Assembly: GCF_006337085.1 (NCBI RefSeq)
Contig: NZ_CP040882.1
Span: 1,612,001 to 1,676,000 of the forward strand
Direction: 5' to 3'
Length of the DNA: 64,000 nucleotides
Source of the DNA: Sutterella faecalis
GTDB lineage: Bacteria; Pseudomonadota; Gammaproteobacteria; Burkholderiales; Burkholderiaceae_F
Position 1 is the first letter of the stretch; every line of letters begins with the position of its first letter. The translations under genes and the position numbers were made by a program. Of this stretch, positions 52,901-60,769 are shown piece by piece. The notes beneath the pieces were generated by a model, which made no database searches, had not been told where the DNA came from, and worked only from the letters and a program-made list of their open reading frames with translations.

Positions 52901-54085
52901 CCCGACATCACCAAACTCGATTTTTATGCGGGCACTGTCACCTGGAAAGAACAGACGCTCGGCACTATTGACGGCGTCTGGCGGCAGCTTCCCGGACTCT
53001 GGCATCTCAGGATCCACGGCGACATGGCGATGGGACAGGCCGAATATGCCTACGAGACGACCAATGGAGCGCCTCGGCTGACACTCAAGCTCAACAGTCT
53101 CCGCCTTCCGGAAATCGCCGAAAACAAAACAGCTTCCGTCCCGACAGGTACCGGCACGCAGCCGCTTTCGGCCGCAGTGCCGCCTAAAAACAACTCTGCG
53201 CTCGCGGATGCGCTCGAAGAGCTCCCCATGCTGCCCGATCTGCGCATCGTGATCGATGACCTCTCCTACGGACGAAGAAGAGTAGGGAAGCTGGAGGCCT
53301 CCGCCGACAACAGGCTTGCTCCTGAAGGGGGACGCGACTGGACGCTCAACGCGCTCACCATCCGCAATGCGGGCGGCACGCTCACGAGTTCAGGCCGCTG
53401 GCACCGCGTGAGCATGGATGATCCGGGACGCTCCACACTCAACTCCGTCATCGACATCAAGGATGCCGGGAATGTTCTTTCGAGCCTCGACATCAAGGGC
53501 GTCCTCCGGGAAGCGCCCGGTGAAGCAAAGCTGAATCTTTCGTGGATCGGCCGCCCGAGCGGATTCAACCTTCAGACGCTCACGGGCGAAGTTTCTGCTC
53601 AGGCGGGATCCGGACAGCTGCTCCAGGTTGAGCCCGGCGCAGGGCGGCTCCTCTCGCTGCTTTCCATGCAGCATCTCCTGCGGCGGCTCACGCTTGACTT
53701 CCGCGATGTACTCTCACAGGGCTTCCGCTTCGATTCATTCACCACCAGCTCCGTGATCGAAAACGGCGTCATCCACGTCAAGCGCACCACGGTTGCCGGA
53801 AGTGCTGCAACGGTTGTGACATCAGGCGATATTGACCTCGTCAACAATATCCTCGATCTGAAGGCGCTTGTTCTGCCGAGCATCAATGCCGAAGGCGCTT
53901 CGCTTGCGCTCGCCATTGCCAATCCCGCCGTCGGCATCGGCACGCTTCTCGCGCAATGGGTGCTCAAGGACCAGATATCGAACATTCTCTCAACGGAGTA
54001 TGAAGTCAAGGGTTCAATTGACGACCCGACCATCGACAAAATACCCTTTGCGCAGCGCCAGACGGAAGCCGGCACGCAACACTAA
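50000..54085 (+). CDS. yhdP: YhdP-like AsmA-superfamily envelope protein
   Basis: This 1361-residue protein has one N-terminal membrane anchor (about 24-46) and a long periplasmic body of repeated beta-rich segments ending in the AsmA-like C-terminus (about 1190-1340). YhdP, TamB and YdbH together carry phospholipids to the outer membrane in E. coli. The position next to glnE and the length fit YhdP (1266 residues in E. coli). The start is GTG at 50000; there is no clear Shine-Dalgarno. It begins a tight operon with thioredoxin-, PlsC- and CdsA-like genes. Confidence 0.88.
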   Translation: MRPESLHREAQTGHSSSLRRWLGIAGWILLVLWFIAGSAIVFSRWFFTTQFPKHLSQYETMLGEATGIDVKARRMQTGFTLLRPVITLEDVTLSRRDGPVSLHLPKVQAELAWSSLWHLEPRFQTLIISTPTFNVRRLNERTFDIGGFTLDISSTAQSDPSVGESPKTEIPALRWFLNQGRILIENGTFLYTDETLPKPLPVAVNHANIAFEQRLFDYRAALSGILKTDNVARPFDLRARLEKNIFSDKADPFTWKGEAYADFSRVDFARILHRIGFGNIVRTGTGAARTWVSFDSGRITRLLSDINLSKVHAQIAPELEKLNLSSLSGRVAYSEDADGMHFRAERLAFQHGLNGSRFGPATMTADCVKNAADDVSSCNFEASEVSIGTLAKIASSLPLPHDALAFLSERPISGILQEASASFHSDYKNPSNWSFAGVFRGITIPPGEDGFPGIRNLSGSVLTNTPGEFDISLDMHYGALYFPGVFRNPQLNITSLTGRVKASIHSEVSLSFEDIKVANDDLSARAAGTWKNSGGAGTIDIAGSVERGTGTSVIKYLPNVIGDPALNYVEAAIMGGRITGGSFVVRGPLNAFPWDGWNPSEGEFRIEGDVADGSMDFMPTREKGKDGKGWVRGGEFPVLSHASAHLAFVGNRMTITGNSAKCGALSATDVKVEIPSFISNPPLLTVDGKIKGDFGEALSYLGKAKFLTSLIGKPFEKSRGSGAAEAVLSLRVPLGKGTTEYSVDAALSQGTFAYQPFLPEVKNLSGKLTVSSKGISTPQVFKGTTAAGPVTASARSDKNGVTLDIHSAAIPDDLGRLVDADWVKPWFGALSGKTEVQTRATIPWNSKDPLRIEGESSLTGLASDLPEPLGKPAQTRIPAKFTYELAGDHASLTVSASPLLNLDFGWQADKLSRGYIGLGAPMRTVSSGIEAAVRTEKLDLTQWTQLWEKLQRSPEAPQKEAARDRAVPDITKLDFYAGTVTWKEQTLGTIDGVWRQLPGLWHLRIHGDMAMGQAEYAYETTNGAPRLTLKLNSLRLPEIAENKTASVPTGTGTQPLSAAVPPKNNSALADALEELPMLPDLRIVIDDLSYGRRRVGKLEASADNRLAPEGGRDWTLNALTIRNAGGTLTSSGRWHRVSMDDPGRSTLNSVIDIKDAGNVLSSLDIKGVLREAPGEAKLNLSWIGRPSGFNLQTLTGEVSAQAGSGQLLQVEPGAGRLLSLLSMQHLLRRLTLDFRDVLSQGFRFDSFTTSSVIENGVIHVKRTTVAGSAATVVTSGDIDLVNNILDLKALVLPSINAEGASLALAIANPAVGIGTLLAQWVLKDQISNILSTEYEVKGSIDDPTIDKIPFAQRQTEAGTQH

Positions 54086-54103
54086 ACCCGCTGAAACGAA
54101 ACC

Positions 54104-54421
54104 ATGTCAGACTCCCGGGCCATTCTTGAACTCACGCGCCGCATTGCATCGGGCTCCCCTGTATTTCTCTTCTTTTCGGGAAGCTGGTGCGGCGCATGCC
54201 GCGCCATGAAGCCTCTATTCCTCTCGGCCGCAAAAAACCACTCGGCCCGGGCCGAATTTGCTGTCGCCGATATCGAGGAGGCAACCTATCTGGCCGCCGA
54301 CTGCGGCGTTTCTTCGCTTCCCGCCATCGTCTTCTTCAAAGGCGGCGAAGACGTCGACATGCTCGCCGGGCGCTTCGCAGCTGGCGAACTCGAGGCATTC
54401 ATTACCCGCATGCTCGCGTGA
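54104..54421 (+). CDS. Thioredoxin-like protein with CGAC active site
   Basis: A 105-residue single thioredoxin fold without a signal peptide. The active site SWCGACRAMKP carries CGAC rather than thioredoxin's CGPC, and the cis-proline loop is SSLPAIVFF. It sits 18 nt after yhdP and 52 nt before the acyltransferase, clearly in the same operon. The altered dipeptide should change its redox potential. A general thiol reductase role is likely; its partner is unknown. Confidence 0.88.
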   Translation: MSDSRAILELTRRIASGSPVFLFFSGSWCGACRAMKPLFLSAAKNHSARAEFAVADIEEATYLAADCGVSSLPAIVFFKGGEDVDMLAGRFAAGELEAFITRMLA

Positions 54422-54473
54422 TCCGCGCTCAAATTCCTCCCTGCTTCGGCAAACCCGCGCCGTCTGCAGGATA

Positions 54474-55121
54474 ATGTCGGGATTCACTCATTCAGACGGA
54501 AAAGAAGTGTTCAGTCCCTTCAAGCTGATGACTCCGATCGTGTGGCTTACGCGCCTTCTCGTAGGCGCCTATCCGCACTGGCAGGGCTGCGCCCCATCGC
54601 CGAAGCAGCGCATCTACTTCGCCAATCACACGAGCCACCTCGACACCATCGTGATCTGGGCCTCTCTCCCTCCGGCGCTGCGCCGGCATGTGCGCCCGGT
54701 CGCAGCCAAAGACTATTGGGAAAAAGGCCTCATCAGACGCCGCATCGCGCTCGATGAACTCCACTGCGTTCTGATCGACCGCCGGCGCACCGAGCACACC
54801 AACCCGCTCGATCCGCTGCGCGAAGCCCTGCGCCAGGGAGATTCCCTCATCATCTTCCCCGAAGGCACCCGACGGCCTCAGCCGCTGCCGAGTCCGTTCA
54901 AATCCGGCATCTGGCACCTGATGACCGAATTCCCGAATGTCGAATTCATCCCGGTCTACATTGAGAACCTGCACCGCGCGATGCCCAAGGGCGTCCTGAT
55001 ACCGGTACCCACCGTCTGCTCGGTGCGCTTCGGCGCGCCCATTGAGCACTCGCCTCAGGACCTCAAGGAAGATTTCCTCAACCGCGCGCGCGACGCCGTT
55101 ATTGAACTGTCAAAAGCATGA
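54474..55121 (+). CDS. 1-acylglycerol-3-phosphate acyltransferase (PlsC) family protein
   Basis: The ATG at 54474 gives 215 residues. All acyltransferase blocks are visible: NHTSHLD (HX4D) near residue 46, CVLIDRRR, FPEGTRR near 126 and EFIPVYIENLHRAMPKG. It would acylate lysophosphatidate or a related acceptor to form phosphatidate. The last 4 nt overlap the cdsA-like gene (ATGA), a sign of translational coupling. A separate main plsC may exist elsewhere. Confidence 0.9.
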   Translation: MSGFTHSDGKEVFSPFKLMTPIVWLTRLLVGAYPHWQGCAPSPKQRIYFANHTSHLDTIVIWASLPPALRRHVRPVAAKDYWEKGLIRRRIALDELHCVLIDRRRTEHTNPLDPLREALRQGDSLIIFPEGTRRPQPLPSPFKSGIWHLMTEFPNVEFIPVYIENLHRAMPKGVLIPVPTVCSVRFGAPIEHSPQDLKEDFLNRARDAVIELSKA

Positions 55122-56089
55122 GACTCGGATTCACCATTCAAGAGGCGTATACCTTCCTTTTCTTCGGACTGGTACTGCTCGCGGCGCTCGGCACCTTTTA
55201 TGTTTCCTGGGCGCTTGGCCGCGCGATCGCTCCGGAGCGGCAGCAAAGACTGCGCGCTGTGAGCTCGCGCCTGCGCATGGCCTGGTGGCTTATTGTCGTC
55301 TTTACAATCGCCTTTCTTCTCGGTCAGCCGGCGCTCCTCGTCTTCTTTGCCTTCATCAGCTTCTTCCTGCTGAGGGAATTCATTGCCATTACGCCCACGA
55401 AGCCCACAGATCACTATGCGCTCGTGATCGCCTTCTATCTGGCAATTCCGCTCCAGTATCTCGCGATCGGATTCGATCAGCCGGAGATCTACACGCTCTT
55501 CATCCCGGTCTACCTCTTCCTGGTTCTGCCGGTGATCATGGCTTTTTCACGCGACACGGACCGCTATCTTGAGCGCGTCGCGAAGGTTCAGTGGGGTCTC
55601 ATGCTCTGCGTCTTCTGCCTCTCGCATGCGCCGGCAATCGCCATGCTTGACCTGACGCGCTACGGCTCCTCCGGGCCGCTCCTCATGCTCTTCTTCCTCC
55701 TCGTGATCTTCGTGTCCGACCTCACAAGCTCCATTGCGAGCTCAATGCTCGGAGGCAGAACGCTACGATTCAACATGAACCGCACCGTCGTCGGCAACGT
55801 GATCGGCGGCATTGGCGGCATCATCGCAAGCGCCCTCATGTTCTGGATTACGCCCTTCCGCTTCTGGCAGGCGCTCCTTATGGCGCTTGCCGTCGTGATC
55901 GCAGGCGTCCTCGGAGACATTGTCTTCAACTGCGTCCGCCGCAGCATGGGCGGAGAAAGGCTCGCCGGCGAGGGCGACATCTACATTACGCGAGGCCTCC
56001 TTGCCCGCCTTGCTCCCATCACTTTTGCGGCGCCGGTCTTCTATCACCTGACGACCATCTTCTTCATTACTTATAAGGACGTCTTCTAG
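55118..56089 (+). CDS. CdsA-family membrane protein lacking the catalytic signature
   Basis: The 323-residue protein has about eight membrane segments and resembles phosphatidate cytidylyltransferases in size and in NRTVVGNVIGGIGG (for NKTWEGxxGG) and FAAPVFYHL near the end. The signature stretch before AAPVFY reads LAGEGDIYITRGLLAR where functional CdsA has Lys-Asp, HGG and Asp-Arg. Lys-Asp is Leu-Ala, HGG is TRG and the second Asp is Ala. It may therefore bind lipid without making CDP-diacylglycerol. It is translationally coupled to the acyltransferase. Confidence 0.82.
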   Translation: MRLGFTIQEAYTFLFFGLVLLAALGTFYVSWALGRAIAPERQQRLRAVSSRLRMAWWLIVVFTIAFLLGQPALLVFFAFISFFLLREFIAITPTKPTDHYALVIAFYLAIPLQYLAIGFDQPEIYTLFIPVYLFLVLPVIMAFSRDTDRYLERVAKVQWGLMLCVFCLSHAPAIAMLDLTRYGSSGPLLMLFFLLVIFVSDLTSSIASSMLGGRTLRFNMNRTVVGNVIGGIGGIIASALMFWITPFRFWQALLMALAVVIAGVLGDIVFNCVRRSMGGERLAGEGDIYITRGLLARLAPITFAAPVFYHLTTIFFITYKDVF

Positions 56090-56112
56090 AGGAAGCCCGC
56101 TTCTGAAGACGC

Positions 56113-56154
56113 AAAAAAGCCCGCCTCAAGGAATTCCTGAAAGCGGGCTTTTTT
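56113..56154. terminator. Terminator after the yhdP-cdsA operon
   Basis: A stem AAAAAAGCCCGC / GCGGGCTTTTTT, 24 nt after the stop, ends in T6 and has a mirror A6, so it could also serve infA. Confidence 0.88.
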
Positions 56155-56155
56155 C

Positions 56156-56189
56156 GCTTTTAGGAACCGGATCTCCGGTTCCTAAAAGC
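56156..56189 (-). repeat. Near-perfect 34-nt palindrome at the infA 3' end
   Basis: Sixteen-base perfect arms (GCTTTTAGGAACCGGA and its complement) are separated by two bases and begin 2 nt after the infA stop. There is no U-run directly after it. It may block 3' exonucleases or act together with the adjoining terminator. Confidence 0.6.
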
Positions 56190-56191
56190 TA

Positions 56192-56452
56192 TTAGCGGCG
56201 GCGCTGCTGGCCCTGAGGAGCCGGTGCGCGGCCTTCAATATGACGGAAGGTAATGCGGCCCTTCGTCAGATCATACGGCGAGAGCTCAAGCGAGACGCGG
56301 TCGCCGGCGAGAATGCGGATATGGTGCTTGCGCATCTTGCCGTTGGTGTAAGCGATAAGTTCGTGACCGTTGTCGAGCTTCACTCGGTAGCGGGCGTCCG
56401 GGAGAACTTCCAGGACCTGACCCGACATCTCAATGAGATCTTCCTTTGCCAT
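56192..56452 (-). CDS. infA: Translation initiation factor IF-1, extended form
   Basis: IF-1 occupies the ribosomal A site during initiation. The OB-fold core (MAKEDLIEMSGQVLEVLPDARYRVKLDNGHELIAYTNG...KMRKHHIRILAGDRV) is intact. The protein has 86 residues against the usual 72, with the extra part a C-terminal tail rich in Gln, Pro and Arg (APQGQQRRR). Betaproteobacteria often carry a second IF-1 of this longer type away from the ribosomal protein operon; this gene is not near any ribosomal gene. Confidence 0.95.
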   Translation of the reverse strand: MAKEDLIEMSGQVLEVLPDARYRVKLDNGHELIAYTNGKMRKHHIRILAGDRVSLELSPYDLTKGRITFRHIEGRAPAPQGQQRRR

Positions 56453-56949
56453 ATGAATCCATTTGTATGGGGAAACGTAAATCCCGGCGTCTTGTGTTTG
56501 AGCCTCTCATTAGGGAGAGTTCATCGCGCCGGACATGCTGCGCCGCCATTCATTCAAAATGAATGAGTAATGCGCGAGCTCTTTGTTCGAAGCGCACGAT
56601 TTTACACCTACCATCTGCAAATCTGCGATTCTTGGGCGAATTTTTCGATCCATTCTTGAAATAAAGCGCTCAGCGGCGAAAAGGCAGTAATCCTCCTTAA
56701 GAACTAGAAAATCGCCGCGGGGTAATATTCTTTCCGTACCCCTCGGGCTTCGAGGCTTTTTCCGACGCCCCGGAGCGCACGATTCGGTCAGCTTTCCGGC
56801 CGCACCATGCAATTCAAGCGCCTCACCAGGAAGCCAAGCGGCACACCCTCAGAAGATTGGCGGGTACGAGTCTTGCCTTCTCCGCATGAGCGGGACTCCT
56901 ACACCATTTTCTTTTCAGCGAAAGCAATTTATCGGAGCAAAGGAATCCT
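56453..56949. other. Divergent intergenic region infA / hemG
   Basis: The 497 nt lie between two divergent genes. I see no gene with a ribosome-binding site or family match, and no clear regulatory dyad. Promoters of both genes should be here. Confidence 0.5.
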
Positions 56950-57489
56950 ATGAAGTCAGTCCTCGTTCTTTACCACAGCAATTCCGGCCACACCGCCCGC
57001 ATTGCGCGCCGCATCTGGGAAACGGTCATTGCCGAAGGCAATCAGGCTGACCTGATGTGCGTCATGGAAGCGGATCGCGAAGGGCTTGACTGGAACAAGT
57101 ACGATCTCGTGATCGTCGGCGCTCCGGTTTTCTACGGCAAGTTCAGCCGTCAGCTCGTGGCCTTCGTCAATCGCTACAAGTCCGTTCTTGATGCCAAGGC
57201 GACGAGCTTCTTCTCGGTCTCCGTCGTTGCCCGTACGCCCGCCAAGTGCACGCCCGAAGGCAACGTCTATACGCGCAAGTTCCTCCAGGGCAATCCCTGG
57301 AAGCCGAAGGATGCGCACTGCTTCGCCGGCAAGGTCGACTACCCGAACTGGGGCTGGCTTGACACCAAGATGATCCAGATGATCATGAAGATGACGAAGG
57401 GTCCGACTGAGCCGACCGCCATCATCGACTACACCGACTGGAAGGATGTCGAGGACTACGCCCGCCATTGCCTGACGCTTGAAGCCTAA
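56950..57489 (+). CDS. hemG: Menaquinone-dependent protoporphyrinogen oxidase (HemG), flavodoxin fold
   Basis: HemG oxidises protoporphyrinogen IX to protoporphyrin IX and passes electrons to quinones. The 179-residue protein aligns along its length with E. coli HemG: LVLYHSNSGHTARIARRI (FMN loop), IVGAPVFYGKF, the HemG-specific insertion FFSVSVVARTPAKCTPEG...YTRKFLQ and the tail MIMKMTKGPTEP...YTDW. It supplies the substrate of HemH. The gene is single, with its own terminator. Confidence 0.93.
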   Translation: MKSVLVLYHSNSGHTARIARRIWETVIAEGNQADLMCVMEADREGLDWNKYDLVIVGAPVFYGKFSRQLVAFVNRYKSVLDAKATSFFSVSVVARTPAKCTPEGNVYTRKFLQGNPWKPKDAHCFAGKVDYPNWGWLDTKMIQMIMKMTKGPTEPTAIIDYTDWKDVEDYARHCLTLEA

Positions 57490-57531
57490 GCAATCCTCTG
57501 GCGCAGACCGCCTTTGAAGCGGAATCCTCAG

Positions 57532-57583
57532 AAATGCCGGTCTTTCTGATTCGGGTTATTCCCGAAAGGAAGGCCGGCATTTT
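57532..57583 (+). terminator. Terminator after hemG
   Basis: A long hairpin with outer arms AAATGCCGG / CCGGCATTT and an inner stem TTCGGG / CCCGAA ends in a short T4 run, 42 nt after the stop. Confidence 0.75.
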
Positions 57584-57658
57584 GCATTCTGACGCTGAGT
57601 TTTTGTCACGCCAATCGACTAAACTGCGCTTCACCCTGATTTTTCGAAAAAATTGCTC

Positions 57659-59338
57659 ATGTCCGATTTCCTTTGGTACGGCGCCTATCCTGCCGGCATT
57701 CCTCACACCATTGATCCTGACAGCATTCCCAACATCCCTGCGATTCTCGATGCTGCGGCGAAGAAGTTCCCGAAGCGCACGGGCTATACAAACCTCGGCG
57801 CCAACCTGAGCTACACCGACGCTGAAAAGCGCTCCAAGGAATTTGCGGCCTATCTGCAGTCGCTGCCCGACCTGAAGCCCGGCGACCGCGTCGCCGTCAT
57901 GATGCCCAATCTGCTGCAGTACGTTGTTGCTGTTTTCGGCATTCTGCGCGCAGGCATGACGGTCGTGAACATCAACCCGCTCTATACGGCGCGTGAAGTT
58001 CATCATTCGCTCAAGGATTCCGGCGCCAAGGCGATCGTGATCATCGAGAACTTCGCCCGCACGCTTGAGCAGGCCGTCCCGGGAACCAGCTGCACGCGCT
58101 TCATTCTGACGGGCGCCGGCGACATGCTTTCCTTCCCCAAGCGCGAGATCGTCAATTTCATGATCCGCCACGTGAAGAAGATGGTGCCTGCCTATGCGCT
58201 CCCCGGAGCCGTGAACTTCAGGGATGCGCTCTCCATCGGCCGCTCCGCCGGCTTCAAGCCCGTGGACGTCAAGTCCTCGGACCTGGCGTTTCTCCAGTAC
58301 ACAGGCGGCACGACGGGCGTAGCCAAGGGCGCGGAGCTTACGCACCGCAACATGATTGCGAACGTTCTTCAGGTGAGCGCCTGGATCTCGCAGCGCTTCA
58401 AGGAAGGCGAGGAAACCGTTCTTACGGCGCTTCCGCTCTACCACGTCTTCTCGCTGACGGCGACCATGGTCTTTACGCACTGGGCCGCCGAGATGGTGCT
58501 CATCACGAATCCGCGCAACCTCGATTCCCTTGCCGGCGAATGCGTGAAGCATGATGTCTCCGTCATCATCGGCGTCAATACGCTTTTTGCTGCGCTCCTG
58601 CGCAACCCGGTCTTCAAGCGCGCGAAGCTGAAGCGCCTCAAGCTCACCTGCGGCGGCGGCGCTCAGGTGCAGAAGGTCGTGGCCGAAGAGTGGCTCGCCC
58701 AGACCCAGTGCCCGATTCTTGAAGCCTATGGCCTCACGGAATGCAGTCCGGCCGTCTGCGGGAATATCCCGGGAGCGCCCTGGGACGGTTCTGTCGGCGT
58801 GCCGATTCCGTCCACCGAGGTATCCATCCGCGGCGACGGCTTCCGCGATCTCGGATTCTGTCCCGAGGGCGAGGATCCCACGCCCTACACCGGAGAAATC
58901 TGCGTGAAGGGACCGCAGGTGATGCGCGGCTACTGGAAGAAGCCTGAAGAAACCGCGGGCGTTATTCGCGACGGGTGGCTCAGAACCGGCGACGTCGGTC
59001 ACATGGACCATCGGGGCGTCGTCTACATTACCGACCGCAAGAAGGACATGATCATCGTTTCGGGCTTCAACGTTTACCCGAATGAAGTCGAAAACGTCAT
59101 TGCCGCCATGCCGGGCGTCCTTGAAGTAGGCGTCACCGGCGTTTCGTCGCCGAAATCGGGCGAAACGGTGAAGGCCGTCATCGTGAAGAAGGATCCGGCG
59201 CTCACCGAAGAAGACGTGAAGAACTGGTGCCGCAAGGAACTTACGCGCTACAAGGTCCCGCACGTGATCGTCTTCGTCGAGAGCCTCCCGAAGACGCCTG
59301 TCGGAAAGATTCTCCGCCGCGAACTGAAGGATCTTTAA
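57659..59338 (+). CDS. Long-chain fatty acid-CoA ligase (FadD-like)
   Basis: An AMP-forming acyl-CoA synthetase of 559 residues from the ATG at 57659. The P-loop LQYTGGTTGVAKGAELTH, the motif EAYGLTECSP, the hinge region GWLRTGDVGHMD, ITDRKKDMIIVSGFNVYPNEVE and the catalytic lysine region PKTPVGKILRREL are complete. The N-terminal half with YVVAVFGILRAGMTVVNINPLYTAREV resembles FadD. It activates imported or recycled fatty acids. It is a single-gene unit. Confidence 0.93.
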   Translation: MSDFLWYGAYPAGIPHTIDPDSIPNIPAILDAAAKKFPKRTGYTNLGANLSYTDAEKRSKEFAAYLQSLPDLKPGDRVAVMMPNLLQYVVAVFGILRAGMTVVNINPLYTAREVHHSLKDSGAKAIVIIENFARTLEQAVPGTSCTRFILTGAGDMLSFPKREIVNFMIRHVKKMVPAYALPGAVNFRDALSIGRSAGFKPVDVKSSDLAFLQYTGGTTGVAKGAELTHRNMIANVLQVSAWISQRFKEGEETVLTALPLYHVFSLTATMVFTHWAAEMVLITNPRNLDSLAGECVKHDVSVIIGVNTLFAALLRNPVFKRAKLKRLKLTCGGGAQVQKVVAEEWLAQTQCPILEAYGLTECSPAVCGNIPGAPWDGSVGVPIPSTEVSIRGDGFRDLGFCPEGEDPTPYTGEICVKGPQVMRGYWKKPEETAGVIRDGWLRTGDVGHMDHRGVVYITDRKKDMIIVSGFNVYPNEVENVIAAMPGVLEVGVTGVSSPKSGETVKAVIVKKDPALTEEDVKNWCRKELTRYKVPHVIVFVESLPKTPVGKILRRELKDL

Positions 59339-59359
59339 TCCCGTCGACGCCGGGTTGAA

Positions 59360-59405
59360 AAAACGGGCCGTACGCCTCAATGAGAGATGTACGGCCGTTT
59401 GTTTA
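59360..59405. terminator. Terminator between the acyl-CoA ligase and M20 peptidase genes
   Basis: A stem GGCCGTAC / GTACGGCC, extended by AAACG and CGTTT on either side, is followed by GTTT; the flanking A-run makes it usable from both convergent genes. Confidence 0.75.
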
Positions 59406-59461
59406 TGGCAGTTCAGCGACCTGCCCGCTCAGAGACCACCGTTGGCCTCCGAGCGGCAAAA

Positions 59462-60727
59462 TCACTTGCGCACGGGAAGCACCGGCTTCTCGCCGCAGGC
59501 GCCAACGAGGGCGGCGGCCGTGAGGAAAACCAGCTGAGGACCGAGCTGCGTGTCGACCATCTCGAAATATTCCGTCACCGAGTGCGCATTCATGCCGCGG
59601 CCGCCCGAGCAGAGGCAGGTCGCAGGAATGCCGAGACTCATCGGCGCATTCGCATCGGTCGAAGCGCACATGTACTTGGTGAGTTCAATGCCGAGCACCT
59701 TCTGTGCGGACCGCGCCGTCTGAAGCACCGGGCAGTCGTCCGGACGCATGCCGGCAGGACGGTTGCCGATCTGGGTCTTCGTGAGCTTAAGCTTCAGGCT
59801 TTCATCCGTGATGCCCCAGAAGTCGTTTTCTTCCTGGACGGCTTCCTCAAACGCCTTGAGGACGCGTTCTTCAAGCTTCAGGAGCTCCTCGTTGCTGACC
59901 GAGCGCATGTCGACCTCAACCTCGCAGTGCGCAGCGATTGTGTTGACCGTCGTGCCGCCCTTGATCGTGCCGATGGTGTAGGTAGTCTTCGGATCAGCCG
60001 GCACCCTGAAGCACCCGACCTTGGCGCCTGCGCGGCAGATTGCATGAATCGCCGACGGGCAGCGTCCGAATTCCGCATAGGAGTGGCCGCCCTTGCCGTC
60101 GACGGAAAGACGCCAGCGATGCGAACCGGTAGCGCCGTGGAGGATGCGGCCCACATCGGTTGAGTCGATGGCGACGAAGCCGTCGATGTGACGCGTGCCG
60201 TCAAAGAGAGCCTTGGAGCCGCGGATGTCGCCGTTGCCTTCCTCGCCCACCGTACCGACGAAGAGGATGTCGCCTTCGGTCTCGATTTTCTGGTCATTGA
60301 ACATGCGCAGAATCTGCAGGAGCGCACGAAGGCCCGAGCAGTTGTCGCCAATGCCGGGGGCACGATAAATGTTGCCCTCGCGGCGAACCTTGACATCCGT
60401 GCCGGCCGGGAAGACGGTGTCCATATGAGCGCCGAGTGCAAGCACCGGACCGTTGCCCTTGCCGGGACGACGTCCGACGACGTTGCCGATCGGGTCGGTC
60501 ACAACATCCGTGAGGTCATAGGCGCGCATGAGTTCAGCCACGCGCTTCGCACGGGTTTCCTCGTGGAATGTCGGCGCTTCGATCTCGCAAAGCTCAATCT
60601 GCTCCTCCATGGCGCGGTCAACCTCGCGGGCAGCCTGCTCCATGGCAGCCTTCACCGCCGGCATCGCGGCAAGCTTCTTCACCTGAGCGAACACCTCTTC
60701 CGAAAGGGGCGGAATATTCTGAGTCAT
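59462..60727 (-). CDS. M20-family metallopeptidase
   Basis: The 421-residue enzyme has the two-zinc site of the M20 clan: LGAHMDTVFP, the bridging Asp in APGIGDNCSG, GTVGEEGNGD with the catalytic glutamate, and a distal histidine near NAHSVTEYF. A dimerisation domain with GKGGHSYAEFG and DMRSVSNEE lies between. It resembles PepT-like di- and tripeptidases more than carboxypeptidases, but substrate is not certain. An S4-domain gene lies 42 nt upstream on the same strand. Confidence 0.9.
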   Translation of the reverse strand: MTQNIPPLSEEVFAQVKKLAAMPAVKAAMEQAAREVDRAMEEQIELCEIEAPTFHEETRAKRVAELMRAYDLTDVVTDPIGNVVGRRPGKGNGPVLALGAHMDTVFPAGTDVKVRREGNIYRAPGIGDNCSGLRALLQILRMFNDQKIETEGDILFVGTVGEEGNGDIRGSKALFDGTRHIDGFVAIDSTDVGRILHGATGSHRWRLSVDGKGGHSYAEFGRCPSAIHAICRAGAKVGCFRVPADPKTTYTIGTIKGGTTVNTIAAHCEVEVDMRSVSNEELLKLEERVLKAFEEAVQEENDFWGITDESLKLKLTKTQIGNRPAGMRPDDCPVLQTARSAQKVLGIELTKYMCASTDANAPMSLGIPATCLCSGGRGMNAHSVTEYFEMVDTQLGPQLVFLTAAALVGACGEKPVLPVRK

Positions 60728-60769
60728 TGAAATCTCCTCTTATGACTATTTGCGAAGGATGCCTGATGA

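Noticed and set aside
56510..56812. A 100-codon minus-strand open frame between infA and hemG
   Set aside because: It has mixed composition with no family match, no Shine-Dalgarno sequence, and lies in the likely promoter region.
57422..59380. A 652-codon minus-strand open frame opposite the acyl-CoA ligase
   Set aside because: Antisense shadow; the plus-strand gene has every adenylating-enzyme motif.
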